A stretch of DNA of 43,787 nucleotides from Opitutus sp. GAS368 (GCA_945903465.1 CAMDOF010000051.1:1-43787), one strand, 5' to 3'; positions 24,666 to 33,240 are shown, counted from the stretch's first letter. Notes: generated by a model from the sequence alone, not told the origin. Program-made: numbers and translations.

Positions 24666-27512
24666 ATGCGCCGTCTACTCACGCTCTTTGCGGTTCTCTT
24701 CGCCCCTCTCGTTTTCGCCGAGCCCCTCGCCATCCCCTTCCCGCACACCTCCAGCGATCTCAAATTAGATCCCGCCGTGAAATTCGGCACGTTACCCAAT
24801 GGTTTGCGTTACTTGGTCCGCGCCAATCCCGAACCCAAGCAGCGCGCCTCCCTCCGCCTTTTAGTCGAAGCAGGCGCTGTCCACGAAACCGACGATCAAC
24901 AGGGTCTCGCGCACTTCCTCGAACACCTCGCCTTCAACGGCACCACTCACTACCCTCCCGGCACCCTCATTGAGTTCTTCCAGCGCATGGGCATGAACTT
25001 CGGCGGCGATACCAACGCCAGCACGTGGTACCATCGGACCCTTTACCTCCTCGAACTGCCCGATACTCAGCCCGCCACCCTGATCGAGGGGCTCCGCGTC
25101 TTCACCGACTACGCCGGCGGCATGTTGCTCAAAACCGAGGAGATTGATCGCGAGCGCGGTACCATCCTCAGCGAAAAACGCAGCCGCGACTCCGTCGGCG
25201 ACCGCACGAACCGCGCCATTCAAGGATTCCTTCTCGCCGGCACGGTCTTCGACCGGCGCGACGTCATCGGGCCAGTCGATGTCATCCAAAAGGCTGGTCG
25301 CGAGCGCTTCGCCGATTTTTACAACACGTGGTATCGCCCGGAGGCCATGGCGGTCGTCATCGTGGGCGATGTTTCCGTTGATGCCGTCATCCAGGAACTC
25401 ACTACGGCATTCTCCCCGCTCAAACCCCGCGGCCCCGTTCGCCCCGCTCCCGATCTCGGAAAAGTCCCCGCCTTCAAGGGCATTCAGGTTTTTCATCATC
25501 ATGAATCCGAGGCCCCCGCCACCACGGTCACCCTCGCCACCATTTCTCCATGGCAGAAGCCCGCGGATACCGGCGCTCAGCGCTTGGCCGAACTCCCCCG
25601 TAACTTCGCTCACGCCATCATTAATCGCCGCCTCGCCATCCTTGCCAAACAGGAAAATGCTCCGTTCACCAATGGTAGTTGCGGCGCCGGCGAGGCCTAT
25701 AATTTCTATCGCCAGACCACCTTGGCGCTTTCGTGCCGCGCCGACCAATGGCCAGCGGCCCTGGCCGTTGCTGATCAGGAACTGCGTCGCGCCCTCGAGC
25801 ATGGCTTCCAGCCCCCCGAACTCGCTGAGGTCGTCGCCAACTTCCGCAACAGCCTCGACCAATCCGTCAAATCTGCCCGCACCCGCCGTTCCGACGCCCT
25901 CGCCGATGAACTGACCGAGGCTCTCCTCGATCGCGAGGTCTGGACCACCCCCGCCGACGACCTCGCCCTTTACGAACCGGCTCTCCAGACGATCACCATC
26001 GATGCGTGCCTCGCCGCACTGCGCGACCACTGGAGCCCCCCGCACCGACTCGTCCTCGTCACCGGTAACGCCGTCCTCCCTGCCGGCGCCGCGGCCCAAA
26101 CCTTAATCACCCAAACCTACGAAAAATCTCAGACCGTCCCCGTCACGCCTCCCAAGGTCGTCAGCGCCAATCCGTGGTTTTACACCGACTTCGGTCCTCC
26201 CGGCAAAGTCACCCAGCGCCAAGAAATCGCCGACCTCGACATCACTCTCGTCACTTTTGACAACGGCGTCCGCCTCAATCTCAAGAAAACCGCTTTTGAG
26301 GCCAACCTCATCCGCGCGAGTGTTCGCCTCGGAGCCGGTCGCCTCACCGAACCGGCCTCGCAACCCGGCTTAGCTTTCTACCTTTCGCAAATTTATAACC
26401 AGGGCGGTCTCGGTCGCCACAGCGCCGACGACCTGCGACGCATCCTCGCGGGCAAGAACGTGGGGGCCTCCTTCGGCGCCAGCGAAGATGCTTTCATTCT
26501 GAACGGCGCCACCAATCGCGAGGATCTCGTTCTCGAGCTCCAACTTATCACCGCCCGAATTACCGACCCCGGCTTCCGCCCCGAGGCCCCACGCCAAGCA
26601 CGCAAGGCCATCGAGCAAATTTACCTCAGCTTCGAGCACACCGCCGGCGGTCCCTTTAATCTGCAAGTCGCCAAACTGCTCGCCAACGGCGATCATCGTT
26701 TCGGACTGCCTCCTCAATCCGAAATCCTCAACCGTACCGTCGATGAGGTTAAGGCCTGGGTCTTGCCCGAGCTCGCCCACGGCGCCCTGGAAATTGCCCT
26801 CGTCGGTGATCTTGAGATCGAAGCCACCATCGCCGCGGTCGCCGCCACCCTCGGAGCGCTCCCTCCCCGTGAGGTCAAACCCGCCCACGCCACCGCTCGG
26901 ACGGTCAGCTTCCCGGCCAAGCCTTTCGCCATGGAATATTTCGTCGCCACCGAAATCCCCAAGGGCGAACTCTCTCTCTACTGGCCCACCACCGACAGTC
27001 GCGACATCGCTCGCGCGCGCCGCTTGAACTTGCTCAGTGAGGTCTTCAGCGATCGCCTCCGCGTGAAGGTCCGCCAGGAGCTCGGCGACGCTTATAGCCC
27101 GGGCGCGCGCCACAGCTCGAGCGAAACGTATCCTGGCTATGGATACATTCAAGCGAGCGTCACCATCGATCCGCCGCGCGCTCAAGATGTGGCCACCATC
27201 ATCGTAAAGATCGCCGCCGACCTCGCCACGCAAGGCGTGACGACCGATGAATTGACCCGGGCCAAGCAGCCCGTTCTCACCAGCCTTCGCGAGTCCGCCC
27301 GTACCAACCAGTACTGGCTCAGCAGCGTGCTCGCCCGCGCTCAGGAAAAACCTGAGGTCCTCGATTGGTGCCGGCAACGCTACGCCGACAATGAGGCGAT
27401 TACCGCCACCGAGCTCAGCGCCTTGGCCCAAGCCTATCTCGGCCCCGACCGCGTCAGCCGGGTGACGATTGGGCCAGGCAAGAGCGCCGCACCCGCCGAC
27501 CCAGTTCGCTAA
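24666..27512 (+). CDS. M16-family zinc metallopeptidase, secreted/periplasmic
   Basis: A 948-aa pitrilysin-type peptidase. A signal peptide (1-18, 'MRRLLTLFAVLFAPLVFA') directs export. The inverted zinc motif HFLEH is at 83-87, with the distal Glu ligand in 'RERGTILSEKRSR' about 75 residues later. A second, catalytically inactive M16 module starts near 515 ('TLVTFDNGVRLNLKKT'). A final peptidase-like segment contains 'RQELGDAYSPGARHSSSE', a conserved substrate-binding part of M16 C-terminal domains. The length fits the periplasmic M16B 'zinc protease' group. It likely degrades peptides in the periplasm. It converges with the flagellar cluster, 38 bp away. Confidence 0.93.
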   Translation: MRRLLTLFAVLFAPLVFAEPLAIPFPHTSSDLKLDPAVKFGTLPNGLRYLVRANPEPKQRASLRLLVEAGAVHETDDQQGLAHFLEHLAFNGTTHYPPGTLIEFFQRMGMNFGGDTNASTWYHRTLYLLELPDTQPATLIEGLRVFTDYAGGMLLKTEEIDRERGTILSEKRSRDSVGDRTNRAIQGFLLAGTVFDRRDVIGPVDVIQKAGRERFADFYNTWYRPEAMAVVIVGDVSVDAVIQELTTAFSPLKPRGPVRPAPDLGKVPAFKGIQVFHHHESEAPATTVTLATISPWQKPADTGAQRLAELPRNFAHAIINRRLAILAKQENAPFTNGSCGAGEAYNFYRQTTLALSCRADQWPAALAVADQELRRALEHGFQPPELAEVVANFRNSLDQSVKSARTRRSDALADELTEALLDREVWTTPADDLALYEPALQTITIDACLAALRDHWSPPHRLVLVTGNAVLPAGAAAQTLITQTYEKSQTVPVTPPKVVSANPWFYTDFGPPGKVTQRQEIADLDITLVTFDNGVRLNLKKTAFEANLIRASVRLGAGRLTEPASQPGLAFYLSQIYNQGGLGRHSADDLRRILAGKNVGASFGASEDAFILNGATNREDLVLELQLITARITDPGFRPEAPRQARKAIEQIYLSFEHTAGGPFNLQVAKLLANGDHRFGLPPQSEILNRTVDEVKAWVLPELAHGALEIALVGDLEIEATIAAVAATLGALPPREVKPAHATARTVSFPAKPFAMEYFVATEIPKGELSLYWPTTDSRDIARARRLNLLSEVFSDRLRVKVRQELGDAYSPGARHSSSETYPGYGYIQASVTIDPPRAQDVATIIVKIAADLATQGVTTDELTRAKQPVLTSLRESARTNQYWLSSVLARAQEKPEVLDWCRQRYADNEAITATELSALAQAYLGPDRVSRVTIGPGKSAAPADPVR

Positions 27513-27550
27513 AAGAGGATCCGCCAAGCCGCCAGCTCAAGGCCGCCGCC

Positions 27551-27916
27551 TCAACCGATCGCGGAAAGCCGCGGCGCGACCGGAGAAAATGACGACGTAT
27601 AGGCCGGCGCGACCCGGGCTACTCGCTGCTGACTCACCTGCATCACCTTGAGCTCCTCCCGGGCATTCGTGATCTGCCCCGAAAGCCAGCCCAGTCGTTC
27701 GGCGCGCCGGTGCACGACCCGATCCAAGCGCGCGCGAAATTCGCGATCAGCCACGGCCGGAGCGTGACGCGCCAGATAATCAACGATCGGCGCGGTTCGC
27801 TGCTGAATCACGCCCACCGTCGTAAAATCACTCGCGCCGAAGGCGGTCTCCTCCGCCGAGACTAACTCTTCGAGAGCCAGCAATAACCGGCCGCAACTCT
27901 GTCGGTCCAAGCTCAT
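27551..27916 (-). CDS. Probable flagellar chaperone (FliT/FlgN-like), unrecognised sequence
   Basis: A 121-aa, mostly helical protein directly downstream of fliS, whose stop overlaps this start (ATGA). The position and size are those of FliT, the export chaperone for the cap protein FliD. The sequence itself is only loosely like FliT/FlgN: Leu-rich amphipathic helices ('LLLALEELVSAEETAFGA', 'GWLSGQITNAREELKVMQ') and no catalytic motif. The last 20 residues are disordered-looking. The functional call rests on gene order. Confidence 0.55.
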   Translation of the reverse strand: MSLDRQSCGRLLLALEELVSAEETAFGASDFTTVGVIQQRTAPIVDYLARHAPAVADREFRARLDRVVHRRAERLGWLSGQITNAREELKVMQVSQQRVARVAPAYTSSFSPVAPRLSAIG

Positions 27917-28347
27917 GCTTGCCCCAAGTTCCGTCCGCGCTCCAAAACCACCCCACCCTCGTGCTTACTCAGCATCTGCGCCCACGCATCGCGGACGTCG
28001 CGTAAAAGCCGCTCCACCTCAATCACCGGCGCCACTTCCTTCCGCAGATTGGCTTCAAAGAGCCGGCGGTTATAATAGTCATACAGTTGATCCATCGTCG
28101 TCGCAAACTCACCACCCGCCGCCATATTCAAGCCACTGCGTAGCTCGGTAAAAATGCTCTGCGCCTTCAGTAACTGCGTATTCACCCTCTCAAACCGGGT
28201 AAAATCCCCTTCCGGCATTTCAAAGCCAGCTTGCGCCAGCGCCAATGCCTTCAGCGCACCATCAAATAACATCAGCACCAACTGGCCAGGGCTGGCCGTC
28301 ACAACCGCGTTAACCCGATAAGTCCGAGCGTAAGCGTTAGCAATCAT
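27913..28347 (-). CDS. fliS: Flagellar export chaperone FliS
   Basis: FliS binds the C terminus of flagellin in the cytoplasm and delivers it to the flagellar type III exporter. The 144-aa protein opens with 'NAYARTYRVNAVVTASPGQL' and has 'LVLMLFDGALKAL', the signature of FliS. It ends with a four-helix pattern including 'YDYYNRRLFEANLRKE', as in other FliS proteins. It lies 10 bp after the FlgM-like gene and overlaps the next gene by 4 bp. It is probably expressed from the sigma-28-like promoter at 28715-28741. Flagellin itself is not in the window. Confidence 0.92.
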   Translation of the reverse strand: MIANAYARTYRVNAVVTASPGQLVLMLFDGALKALALAQAGFEMPEGDFTRFERVNTQLLKAQSIFTELRSGLNMAAGGEFATTMDQLYDYYNRRLFEANLRKEVAPVIEVERLLRDVRDAWAQMLSKHEGGVVLERGRNLGQA

Positions 28348-28357
28348 AGTGCTCCGA

Positions 28358-28642
28358 TTATGACTGATCCTCGCTCAGGTCCGGCGAGTTAATGATCTGA
28401 GCCGCCACCCGCTCGATAATCACCAGAGCCGGATAGTTTGCATCCGCCACCAGCTCGCGACCTCGCTCGACCACGGCGGGCCGAACGGCGGGCTGCCGTT
28501 CCAGTGCCTCGCGCAGAAAAGCCGCGCCAGCGGTGGAGATTCGATCGGGCCCTTGCGCATAAGGCCGCGCGGCACTTGGGCTGGCCGCCACGACATTGTC
28601 GGGTCGCAAAACGCGGTCGGATGAGGATGTTGACGAGATCAT
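28358..28642 (-). CDS. Small protein, possibly FlgM-like anti-sigma-28 factor
   Basis: A 94-aa product. The N-terminal half is polar and Ser/Ala/Pro-rich (disordered-looking). The C-terminal half 'RPAVVERGRELVADANYPAL' followed by 'VIIERVAAQII' resembles the FlgM pattern of an R-x-x-x-V helix, a 'G/N-x-Y' turn and a final 'IA..II' helix. The gene is first after a sigma-28-like promoter and is followed by fliS. FlgM genes are commonly under such promoters. The match is short and could be coincidence; otherwise it is an unknown flagellar-cluster protein. Confidence 0.5.
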   Translation of the reverse strand: MISSTSSSDRVLRPDNVVAASPSAARPYAQGPDRISTAGAAFLREALERQPAVRPAVVERGRELVADANYPALVIIERVAAQIINSPDLSEDQS

Positions 28643-28714
28643 AGGCTATTTCGGTTTTCGAAACGGTCTACCACCGGGATTCCGTGGCAGGTAACGCCGT
28701 TAGATTTAGGTAAA

Positions 28715-28741
28715 ATATCGACCGTTCGCGCCGGAGCTTTA
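28715..28741 (-). promoter_or_regulatory. Sigma-28 (FliA) type promoter, near-consensus
   Basis: Minus strand TAAA (28738-28741), 15-bp spacer, then GTCGATAT (28715-28722). The flagellar consensus is TAAA-N15-GCCGATAA, so 4/4 and 6/8 positions match with exact spacing. It lies between the lipoprotein stop and the FlgM-like start, about 73 bp upstream of that ATG, and would drive FlgM-like, fliS and FliT-like genes. Confidence 0.65.
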
Positions 28742-28749
28742 GCGCTTTT

Positions 28750-29478
28750 TTAACGGGAAGCATCGCGCGCACCGACCGGAAGCGCCACCGGCATCACTAC
28801 AGGGGGCAAGGTCTTAAACATCGCCGTGGCGGCGTAATCCGCAAATCGCACCGGCGTTTGCAACACCGCCGGACTCAGATCGGCCGGTACATCACCGCGA
28901 TCGCCCGTCAGCACATGGCGCCGCGCACTGTTTGCCACCGCGGGATTTGCCGCGGAAAAAATCTCGTCAAAACTCCAGATCAACTCCTTGCCGGTGATCG
29001 TCGCCAATTTCGCACGCAAGCCCAGCGTCAACGGGCGGTACGCCCGAAATGCCGTGATATCAACGAAAAGCACGCCCTCCGCGGCAAAGTCGCGCTGCAG
29101 CGAAACGAGGAAATCAGCTGGTAATTCCGCCGTGGAGGCAAACTCCGCCAGGCGAAACCTCCGGAGGCAATTCTCCCGCGACAGGGTCACGATTTCAAAA
29201 CGATTTTCCCGTTGTAGTGCCTCCACAAATACAGCATCAAACGACGAAAGAATTTCTTGCGAAACCAGCGTGCCGCCACAAATCGGCAACACCACAATTC
29301 GCCGCAGCCCGCCCGTCGAGGGCTGCCCGTGAAAATTCACCGGCGTGAAGAAGGGGCCCGTTCGCGACGGATCATTGATCGCCGGCGTCGCGCACCCCGT
29401 CAGCATAACGAGCAGCGCACCCAGGCCGGCTGCCCCAAGCCACTTTCCACCCACGAAAATTAAGGAATAAAATCTCAT
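28750..29478 (-). CDS. Lipoprotein of unknown function in the flagellar cluster
   Basis: A 242-aa predicted lipoprotein. The signal peptide ends in the lipobox 'VMLTGC' with the acylated Cys at 29. The next part 'LRRIVVLPICGGTLVSQEIL' followed by 'DAVFVEALQRENRFEIVTLS' resembles the N-terminal fold of outer-membrane lipoproteins of the CsgG/TolB-N kind ('vaVlPf ... f...l...l...grf.vv'). 'AEGVLFVDITAFRAYRPLTL' followed by 'GLRAKLATITGKELIWSFDE' also fits that fold. It starts 6 bp after fliD. It may be an envelope component of the motor or hook, or an unrelated lipoprotein; the sequence does not settle it. Confidence 0.7.
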   Translation of the reverse strand: MRFYSLIFVGGKWLGAAGLGALLVMLTGCATPAINDPSRTGPFFTPVNFHGQPSTGGLRRIVVLPICGGTLVSQEILSSFDAVFVEALQRENRFEIVTLSRENCLRRFRLAEFASTAELPADFLVSLQRDFAAEGVLFVDITAFRAYRPLTLGLRAKLATITGKELIWSFDEIFSAANPAVANSARRHVLTGDRGDVPADLSPAVLQTPVRFADYAATAMFKTLPPVVMPVALPVGARDASR

Positions 29479-29484
29479 AAGTCC

Positions 29485-31206
29485 TCAATTATTGCTGCTC
29501 TTCGGAGAAAACGCATTCGTGAGCGTTTTATTCTGACTTTGCGCCGCTGATTGTGCATCGAGCATCTTCATGAAGGCGGTCGTCAATTGCTCCCGTTGGG
29601 CGGCGAGCCGCGTTTGCAACCGGGCGACTTGCTCGTCGATTGAAATATTGCCCTTCCCAAGATTACTCTGCTGCGAGCTATCCGCCGAGATCACGGAAGT
29701 CAGCCGCGTGTACATTTTCGCCACTAAACCAGTGTTCGCAGTGAGGAAAAAATCCTGCACGTCGTCCGCACTATCACCCAACGCCCTGGCGAGCTTGTCC
29801 GCATCCTTTATCGTCAGATGATTCGTCGTGCTGCTAAAATCAATCCCGAGGTCATCCAGGCGAGTCACGTCACCGGTCAGACCACTGACCTGATCAAATG
29901 CGAGCGCACGGAGTTCTCGAGCCCACGCTTCCACTTCGCGGTTACCCGCGAGCACCGCCGTCGTCACCGCCGCTCCCGTCACCGTGATCTTGGTATGCTC
30001 ATCGATCAAATCCTGCACTTGGTTGAACTTCGTCATGAAATCCGCAATATAATCACCCATCGCCTTGCTGTCGCTGCTGACCTGGAGGGTTTGCTCCGTC
30101 GCCGTGTTGACGACCACGGTTAATCCCGCGATGCCGTGCGCCGCAGCTCCCAGCGTATTGCTTGAACTGGTCAACATGGACCCGCCGTTGACCGTAAATT
30201 GCGCGTCCAAACCGTGCGTAAACCCACCACCGGACCCCGTCGTCAGCCCCAACGCCGCCAACAGCCCGGAACTGTCCGTTATGGTCATTCCCGAATCGCC
30301 CGTCGTCGCGTTGGTCAACGTGAACCGATCATTGCCCGAATCGTAAGCCGCGGTGATCCCGGCATCCGAGGCATTGATCCGACTCAATAGATCACCCACG
30401 CGATCGGTCGCCGCATTGTAACTGATCGACACGCCGTTCAGACTAAATGTCCCCGTTCCGGTCACCGGTGTCGTCAGCCCGGAATTCGCGAGCGTGGCCG
30501 TATACAGTTTGACCGTACCCAGCTTGTCCGAGCTCGTCGCGCTCGCACTGGCGTTATTCGCCAGCTTCAGCACCGCCAAAAAATTAGTCGAATCCACGGT
30601 CGATCCGAGCAGGACCTCGGCGTTTGACGCGCTCACCAGCGAAACCTTGTCCGTCGCCGCGTTGTAACTGCCCGTCACATCTCCGCCCGTCGCCGTCGCA
30701 ATCGCCGTAAACACGTCTTGCAACGAATCGGTGGTCGCCACCGTGACTTGAGCCCCATTAATCGAAAAACTCCCCGCGGTGACTGCGGTGGCCGTATTCA
30801 GATTCGCCAGCGTTAAGGCCGAGACATCATTGCTCGCGCTTAACTTACCACCGACATCGTTCGCGCCCACTTGCTGGGCGCGGGTCGCTAACCGTGACAC
30901 CGCGATCGCATAACTGCCCACGGGCGCATTACTGGCCGAGGTCGTTGACCACGTCGTGCTGGCCGCACTGCTCCGCACCGCGCGCATTGAAAAAACGCTG
31001 TCCCGCCTCATCGCTTGCACCGAATCCTGTAAATCCGTCAAAGCCGTCTTGATCGTTGCAAGCACGGTCGACTTGCCCGTGTTCTTCGCGGACTCCGCCG
31101 TCAACGTCTTGATCGGCACGCTCTCCGCCTCGATCAGTTGATCGACGATCGATTTCCAATCAAACGCAGCGTTTGAAAGCAATCCGGATACTTGAATGCC
31201 AGCCAT
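29485..31206 (-). CDS. fliD: Flagellar hook-associated protein 2 (filament cap)
   Basis: FliD forms the cap at the tip of the filament and guides flagellin insertion. From ATG 31206 the protein is 573 aa. The N terminus 'IQVSGLLSNAAFDWKSIVDQ' with 'LIEAESVPIKTL' is the FliD_N pattern, followed by Thr/Ser/Ala-rich beta domains with 'TGTFSLNGVSISYNAATD'-type segments. The C-terminal FliD_C part ('DQVSGLTGDVTRLDDLGIDF', 'KMYTRLTSVISADS') ends in a coiled coil 'LQTRLAAQREQLTTAFMKML'. The open frame extends to 31335, but the sigma-28 promoter inside that extension rules it out. It is followed after 6 bp by the lipoprotein gene. Confidence 0.95.
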   Translation of the reverse strand: MAGIQVSGLLSNAAFDWKSIVDQLIEAESVPIKTLTAESAKNTGKSTVLATIKTALTDLQDSVQAMRRDSVFSMRAVRSSAASTTWSTTSASNAPVGSYAIAVSRLATRAQQVGANDVGGKLSASNDVSALTLANLNTATAVTAGSFSINGAQVTVATTDSLQDVFTAIATATGGDVTGSYNAATDKVSLVSASNAEVLLGSTVDSTNFLAVLKLANNASASATSSDKLGTVKLYTATLANSGLTTPVTGTGTFSLNGVSISYNAATDRVGDLLSRINASDAGITAAYDSGNDRFTLTNATTGDSGMTITDSSGLLAALGLTTGSGGGFTHGLDAQFTVNGGSMLTSSSNTLGAAAHGIAGLTVVVNTATEQTLQVSSDSKAMGDYIADFMTKFNQVQDLIDEHTKITVTGAAVTTAVLAGNREVEAWARELRALAFDQVSGLTGDVTRLDDLGIDFSSTTNHLTIKDADKLARALGDSADDVQDFFLTANTGLVAKMYTRLTSVISADSSQQSNLGKGNISIDEQVARLQTRLAAQREQLTTAFMKMLDAQSAAQSQNKTLTNAFSPKSSNN

Positions 31207-31240
31207 GGAAAAAAGGAGATGAGCGAAAGTGCTCCAGATG

Positions 31241-31267
31241 TTATCGGCCCCAACCGCCCCCACTTTA
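31241..31267 (-). promoter_or_regulatory. Sigma-28 (FliA) promoter of fliD, exact consensus
   Basis: On the minus strand TAAA (31264-31267), a 15-bp spacer and GCCGATAA (31241-31248) match the flagellar class-3 consensus TAAA-N15-GCCGATAA at every position. The transcript should start near 31233, about 27 nt before the fliD ATG at 31206. This also fixes that start codon. Confidence 0.9.
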
Positions 31268-31366
31268 GCAAAAAAAACCAAATCTCGGCGGCAGCACCCA
31301 CCAAGCCGCCGTCCTGAGTGAAATGTGCCGATCAACTACGCCCCCACCCGCCCTCTCCGGCCGCGC

Positions 31367-31459
31367 GGACGCAGGCGTCGATTACAACCCTTTGCCGCCG
31401 CCAAAGCCGCTGACGACGCCTCCGCTCAGACGCCGGGGACGCTGGCGTCGATTACAACC
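31367..31459. repeat. Pair of 23-bp direct repeats at the end of the esterase gene
   Basis: GGACGCWGGCGTCGATTACA continues with ACC; copies are at 31367-31389 and 31437-31459, 70 bp apart, with one mismatch (A/T, marked W). Each carries the internal palindrome GACGCWGGCGTC. The second copy contains the TAA stop of the esterase/SMP-30 gene (31452-31454). This could be an extragenic repeat family or a local duplication of the gene end. Confidence 0.75.
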
Positions 31460-33221
31460 GAGGGGCGGTCGGTTTGATCGGCGGCGCCCACGCGTTGGCG
31501 CCGACGGTACGCAGCTTCCGTTTGTACACTTTTTCTCCGCAGGTCGCGTACAGGATGTCGAATTTCTCGCCACCGAAACAGAGATTCGTGATTCGTCCGT
31601 TCGGCGTCGGCAGGATTGCATTAACGCGGCCAGCTTGGTCGCAGATTTGGACGCCCAAAGCCGTCGCCACATAGAGCCGGCCCTCCTGATCAACCTTCAT
31701 CCCATCGGCACTGCTCTGGTCAATCGTGTCGGGCTCATGCAGCCAGTAGTATCGTTGTTTATTAGCCAGCGTGCCATCCGCGCGGATCTGATAACTATAC
31801 ACCCAGCGCGAACGATAATCAGCGACGTACAGGAGGGATTGATCGGTGGAAAGCGCCACGCCATTGGCGAAACGGAGGCCGGTATCAACGACCTGCTTGC
31901 TGCCGTCGGGCTTGAGCAACCACACCTTGCTCGGATCGTTGCTCGAGCCCGCCGGCGGCGCGGTCACGTAGGCGTTGCCGTTGTGCGCCACCACGATGTC
32001 GTTGCCCGCCAAACCCGTCGCCAGCACGGTCGCCGGACCAGACGGTGCCAGCGCCAGAATCTCTTGGGACCCGCTGGCCACGACATAAAGTCGACCATCG
32101 GGCCCAAACGCCTGGCCATTGGCGCGCTGGGTATTTTCGCGGACAAGCGAGATCTTGCCGTCGAGGCCGATCTTGTAGGCTGTGCTGTTCGGAATATCGG
32201 TAAAAAATACTTCCCCCTGCGCATTGGTCGCGGCGCCTTCCGTCAGCCGATAACCCTCGCCCACCAGTTGCCACGACTCTCCTGGAATTAACAAGGCCTC
32301 GAGAAAGGTATTCTTCTTCGGTGCCGCCGTTTTCACGGTTTCCGGCCAACCCCGCCAGAGCCAGCGCATCGCGTCGGGAAACACCGCGGTACCGTGTTTC
32401 CCATTATGCCCGCCCTCACCCCAGACGTGGTTCACTTCGTAGCCCGAAAAAACCAACGCCCGCTCCATCGTCTGATTAGCCATCCACCAATCGCCCGCAT
32501 AGATATTGTTGTCATTGGAGCCATCGACGAGGAACACCCGCAACCCTCGCGGCTCATATTTACGAATCAGCGTGGGAAAGATATCGCCACCGCGCAGACC
32601 GACAAAGGTGCCCACGTTGGAGAAGACCCGGCTAAAGGCATCCGGGCGCTCCCAGGCCGCCGTGAAAGCACAGATCGCACCGCTGCTTGAACCACCGATC
32701 GCGCGGTCGTTACCGGAGGCCGATAGTCGAATCGCGCGACCATCACTCGTCTTCTTGGTTTGCACCGCGGGCAGCAATTCCTCCAGCAAAAACCGCGCAT
32801 AACCATCACCCAGACCGTCGTACTCATAGCTGCGATTGAACCGATCCAGCGCGGCGGCGCCGTCGCTCGCCTTGAGCACCCCCGGCCGTACAAATACCCC
32901 GACGATCACGGGTAAATCTCCCCGCGCGATCAGATTATCAAATACCACCGGCGCCCCCCACTGCAGGCCGTCTTGATTGATATAAACACAAGCCGGCTTG
33001 GCGGGGTCGTATTGTTTCGGCACATACACGGTCACTTCCCGCGTCGTGCCGGGAAAGATTTTCGAAGTGGCGAATTCGAATTTCAAGAGCTCCCCTTTCG
33101 GAACGCCGACTTGGACGATCGCATCGGGATGCGGGGGAAAATCCCCCTCCGCGGCGACGAGCGCGCCGACGGCGAGCGCGAAAATCAATCCGCCAAGGGG
33201 CATGCAGGATGGGCAACTCAT
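31452..33221 (-). CDS. Secreted CE1-like esterase fused to SMP-30/gluconolactonase beta-propeller
   Basis: A 589-aa exported two-domain enzyme. The ATG at 33221, 19 bp after ribD, opens a signal peptide ('LGGLIFALAVGALVAAEG'). Domain 1 (about 30-300) is an alpha/beta esterase of the esterase D/enterochelin-esterase kind: 'TTREVTVYVPKQYDPAKPAC', nucleophile elbow 'AIGGSSSGAICAF' (Ser near 179), and a His in 'GEGGHNGKHG'. Domain 2 (about 315-580) is an SMP-30/gluconolactonase-like six-bladed propeller: 'EGAATNAQGEVFFTDI', 'GQAFGPDGRLYVVA', 'FANGVALSTDQSLLYVADYR' and 'SADGMKVDQEGRLYVA', with metal-ligand Glu, Asn and Asp. It probably acts on plant or algal carbohydrate esters and lactones. The exact substrate is unknown. 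Confidence 0.88.
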   Translation of the reverse strand: MSCPSCMPLGGLIFALAVGALVAAEGDFPPHPDAIVQVGVPKGELLKFEFATSKIFPGTTREVTVYVPKQYDPAKPACVYINQDGLQWGAPVVFDNLIARGDLPVIVGVFVRPGVLKASDGAAALDRFNRSYEYDGLGDGYARFLLEELLPAVQTKKTSDGRAIRLSASGNDRAIGGSSSGAICAFTAAWERPDAFSRVFSNVGTFVGLRGGDIFPTLIRKYEPRGLRVFLVDGSNDNNIYAGDWWMANQTMERALVFSGYEVNHVWGEGGHNGKHGTAVFPDAMRWLWRGWPETVKTAAPKKNTFLEALLIPGESWQLVGEGYRLTEGAATNAQGEVFFTDIPNSTAYKIGLDGKISLVRENTQRANGQAFGPDGRLYVVASGSQEILALAPSGPATVLATGLAGNDIVVAHNGNAYVTAPPAGSSNDPSKVWLLKPDGSKQVVDTGLRFANGVALSTDQSLLYVADYRSRWVYSYQIRADGTLANKQRYYWLHEPDTIDQSSADGMKVDQEGRLYVATALGVQICDQAGRVNAILPTPNGRITNLCFGGEKFDILYATCGEKVYKRKLRTVGANAWAPPIKPTAPRL

Positions 33222-33240
33222 AAGAAGGGGGCGCAGCGCG

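Noticed and set aside
24861..26099. Long minus-strand open frame (412 codons) opposite the M16 peptidase gene
   Set aside because: It is the antisense shadow of a GC-rich gene. Its product is Gly/Glu/Asp-rich without any domain, while the plus strand has a full M16 peptidase with signal peptide and zinc site.
26370..27527. Second long minus-strand open frame (385 codons) opposite the M16 gene
   Set aside because: Same reason: low-complexity product with no motif, and the opposite strand codes for a conserved domain.
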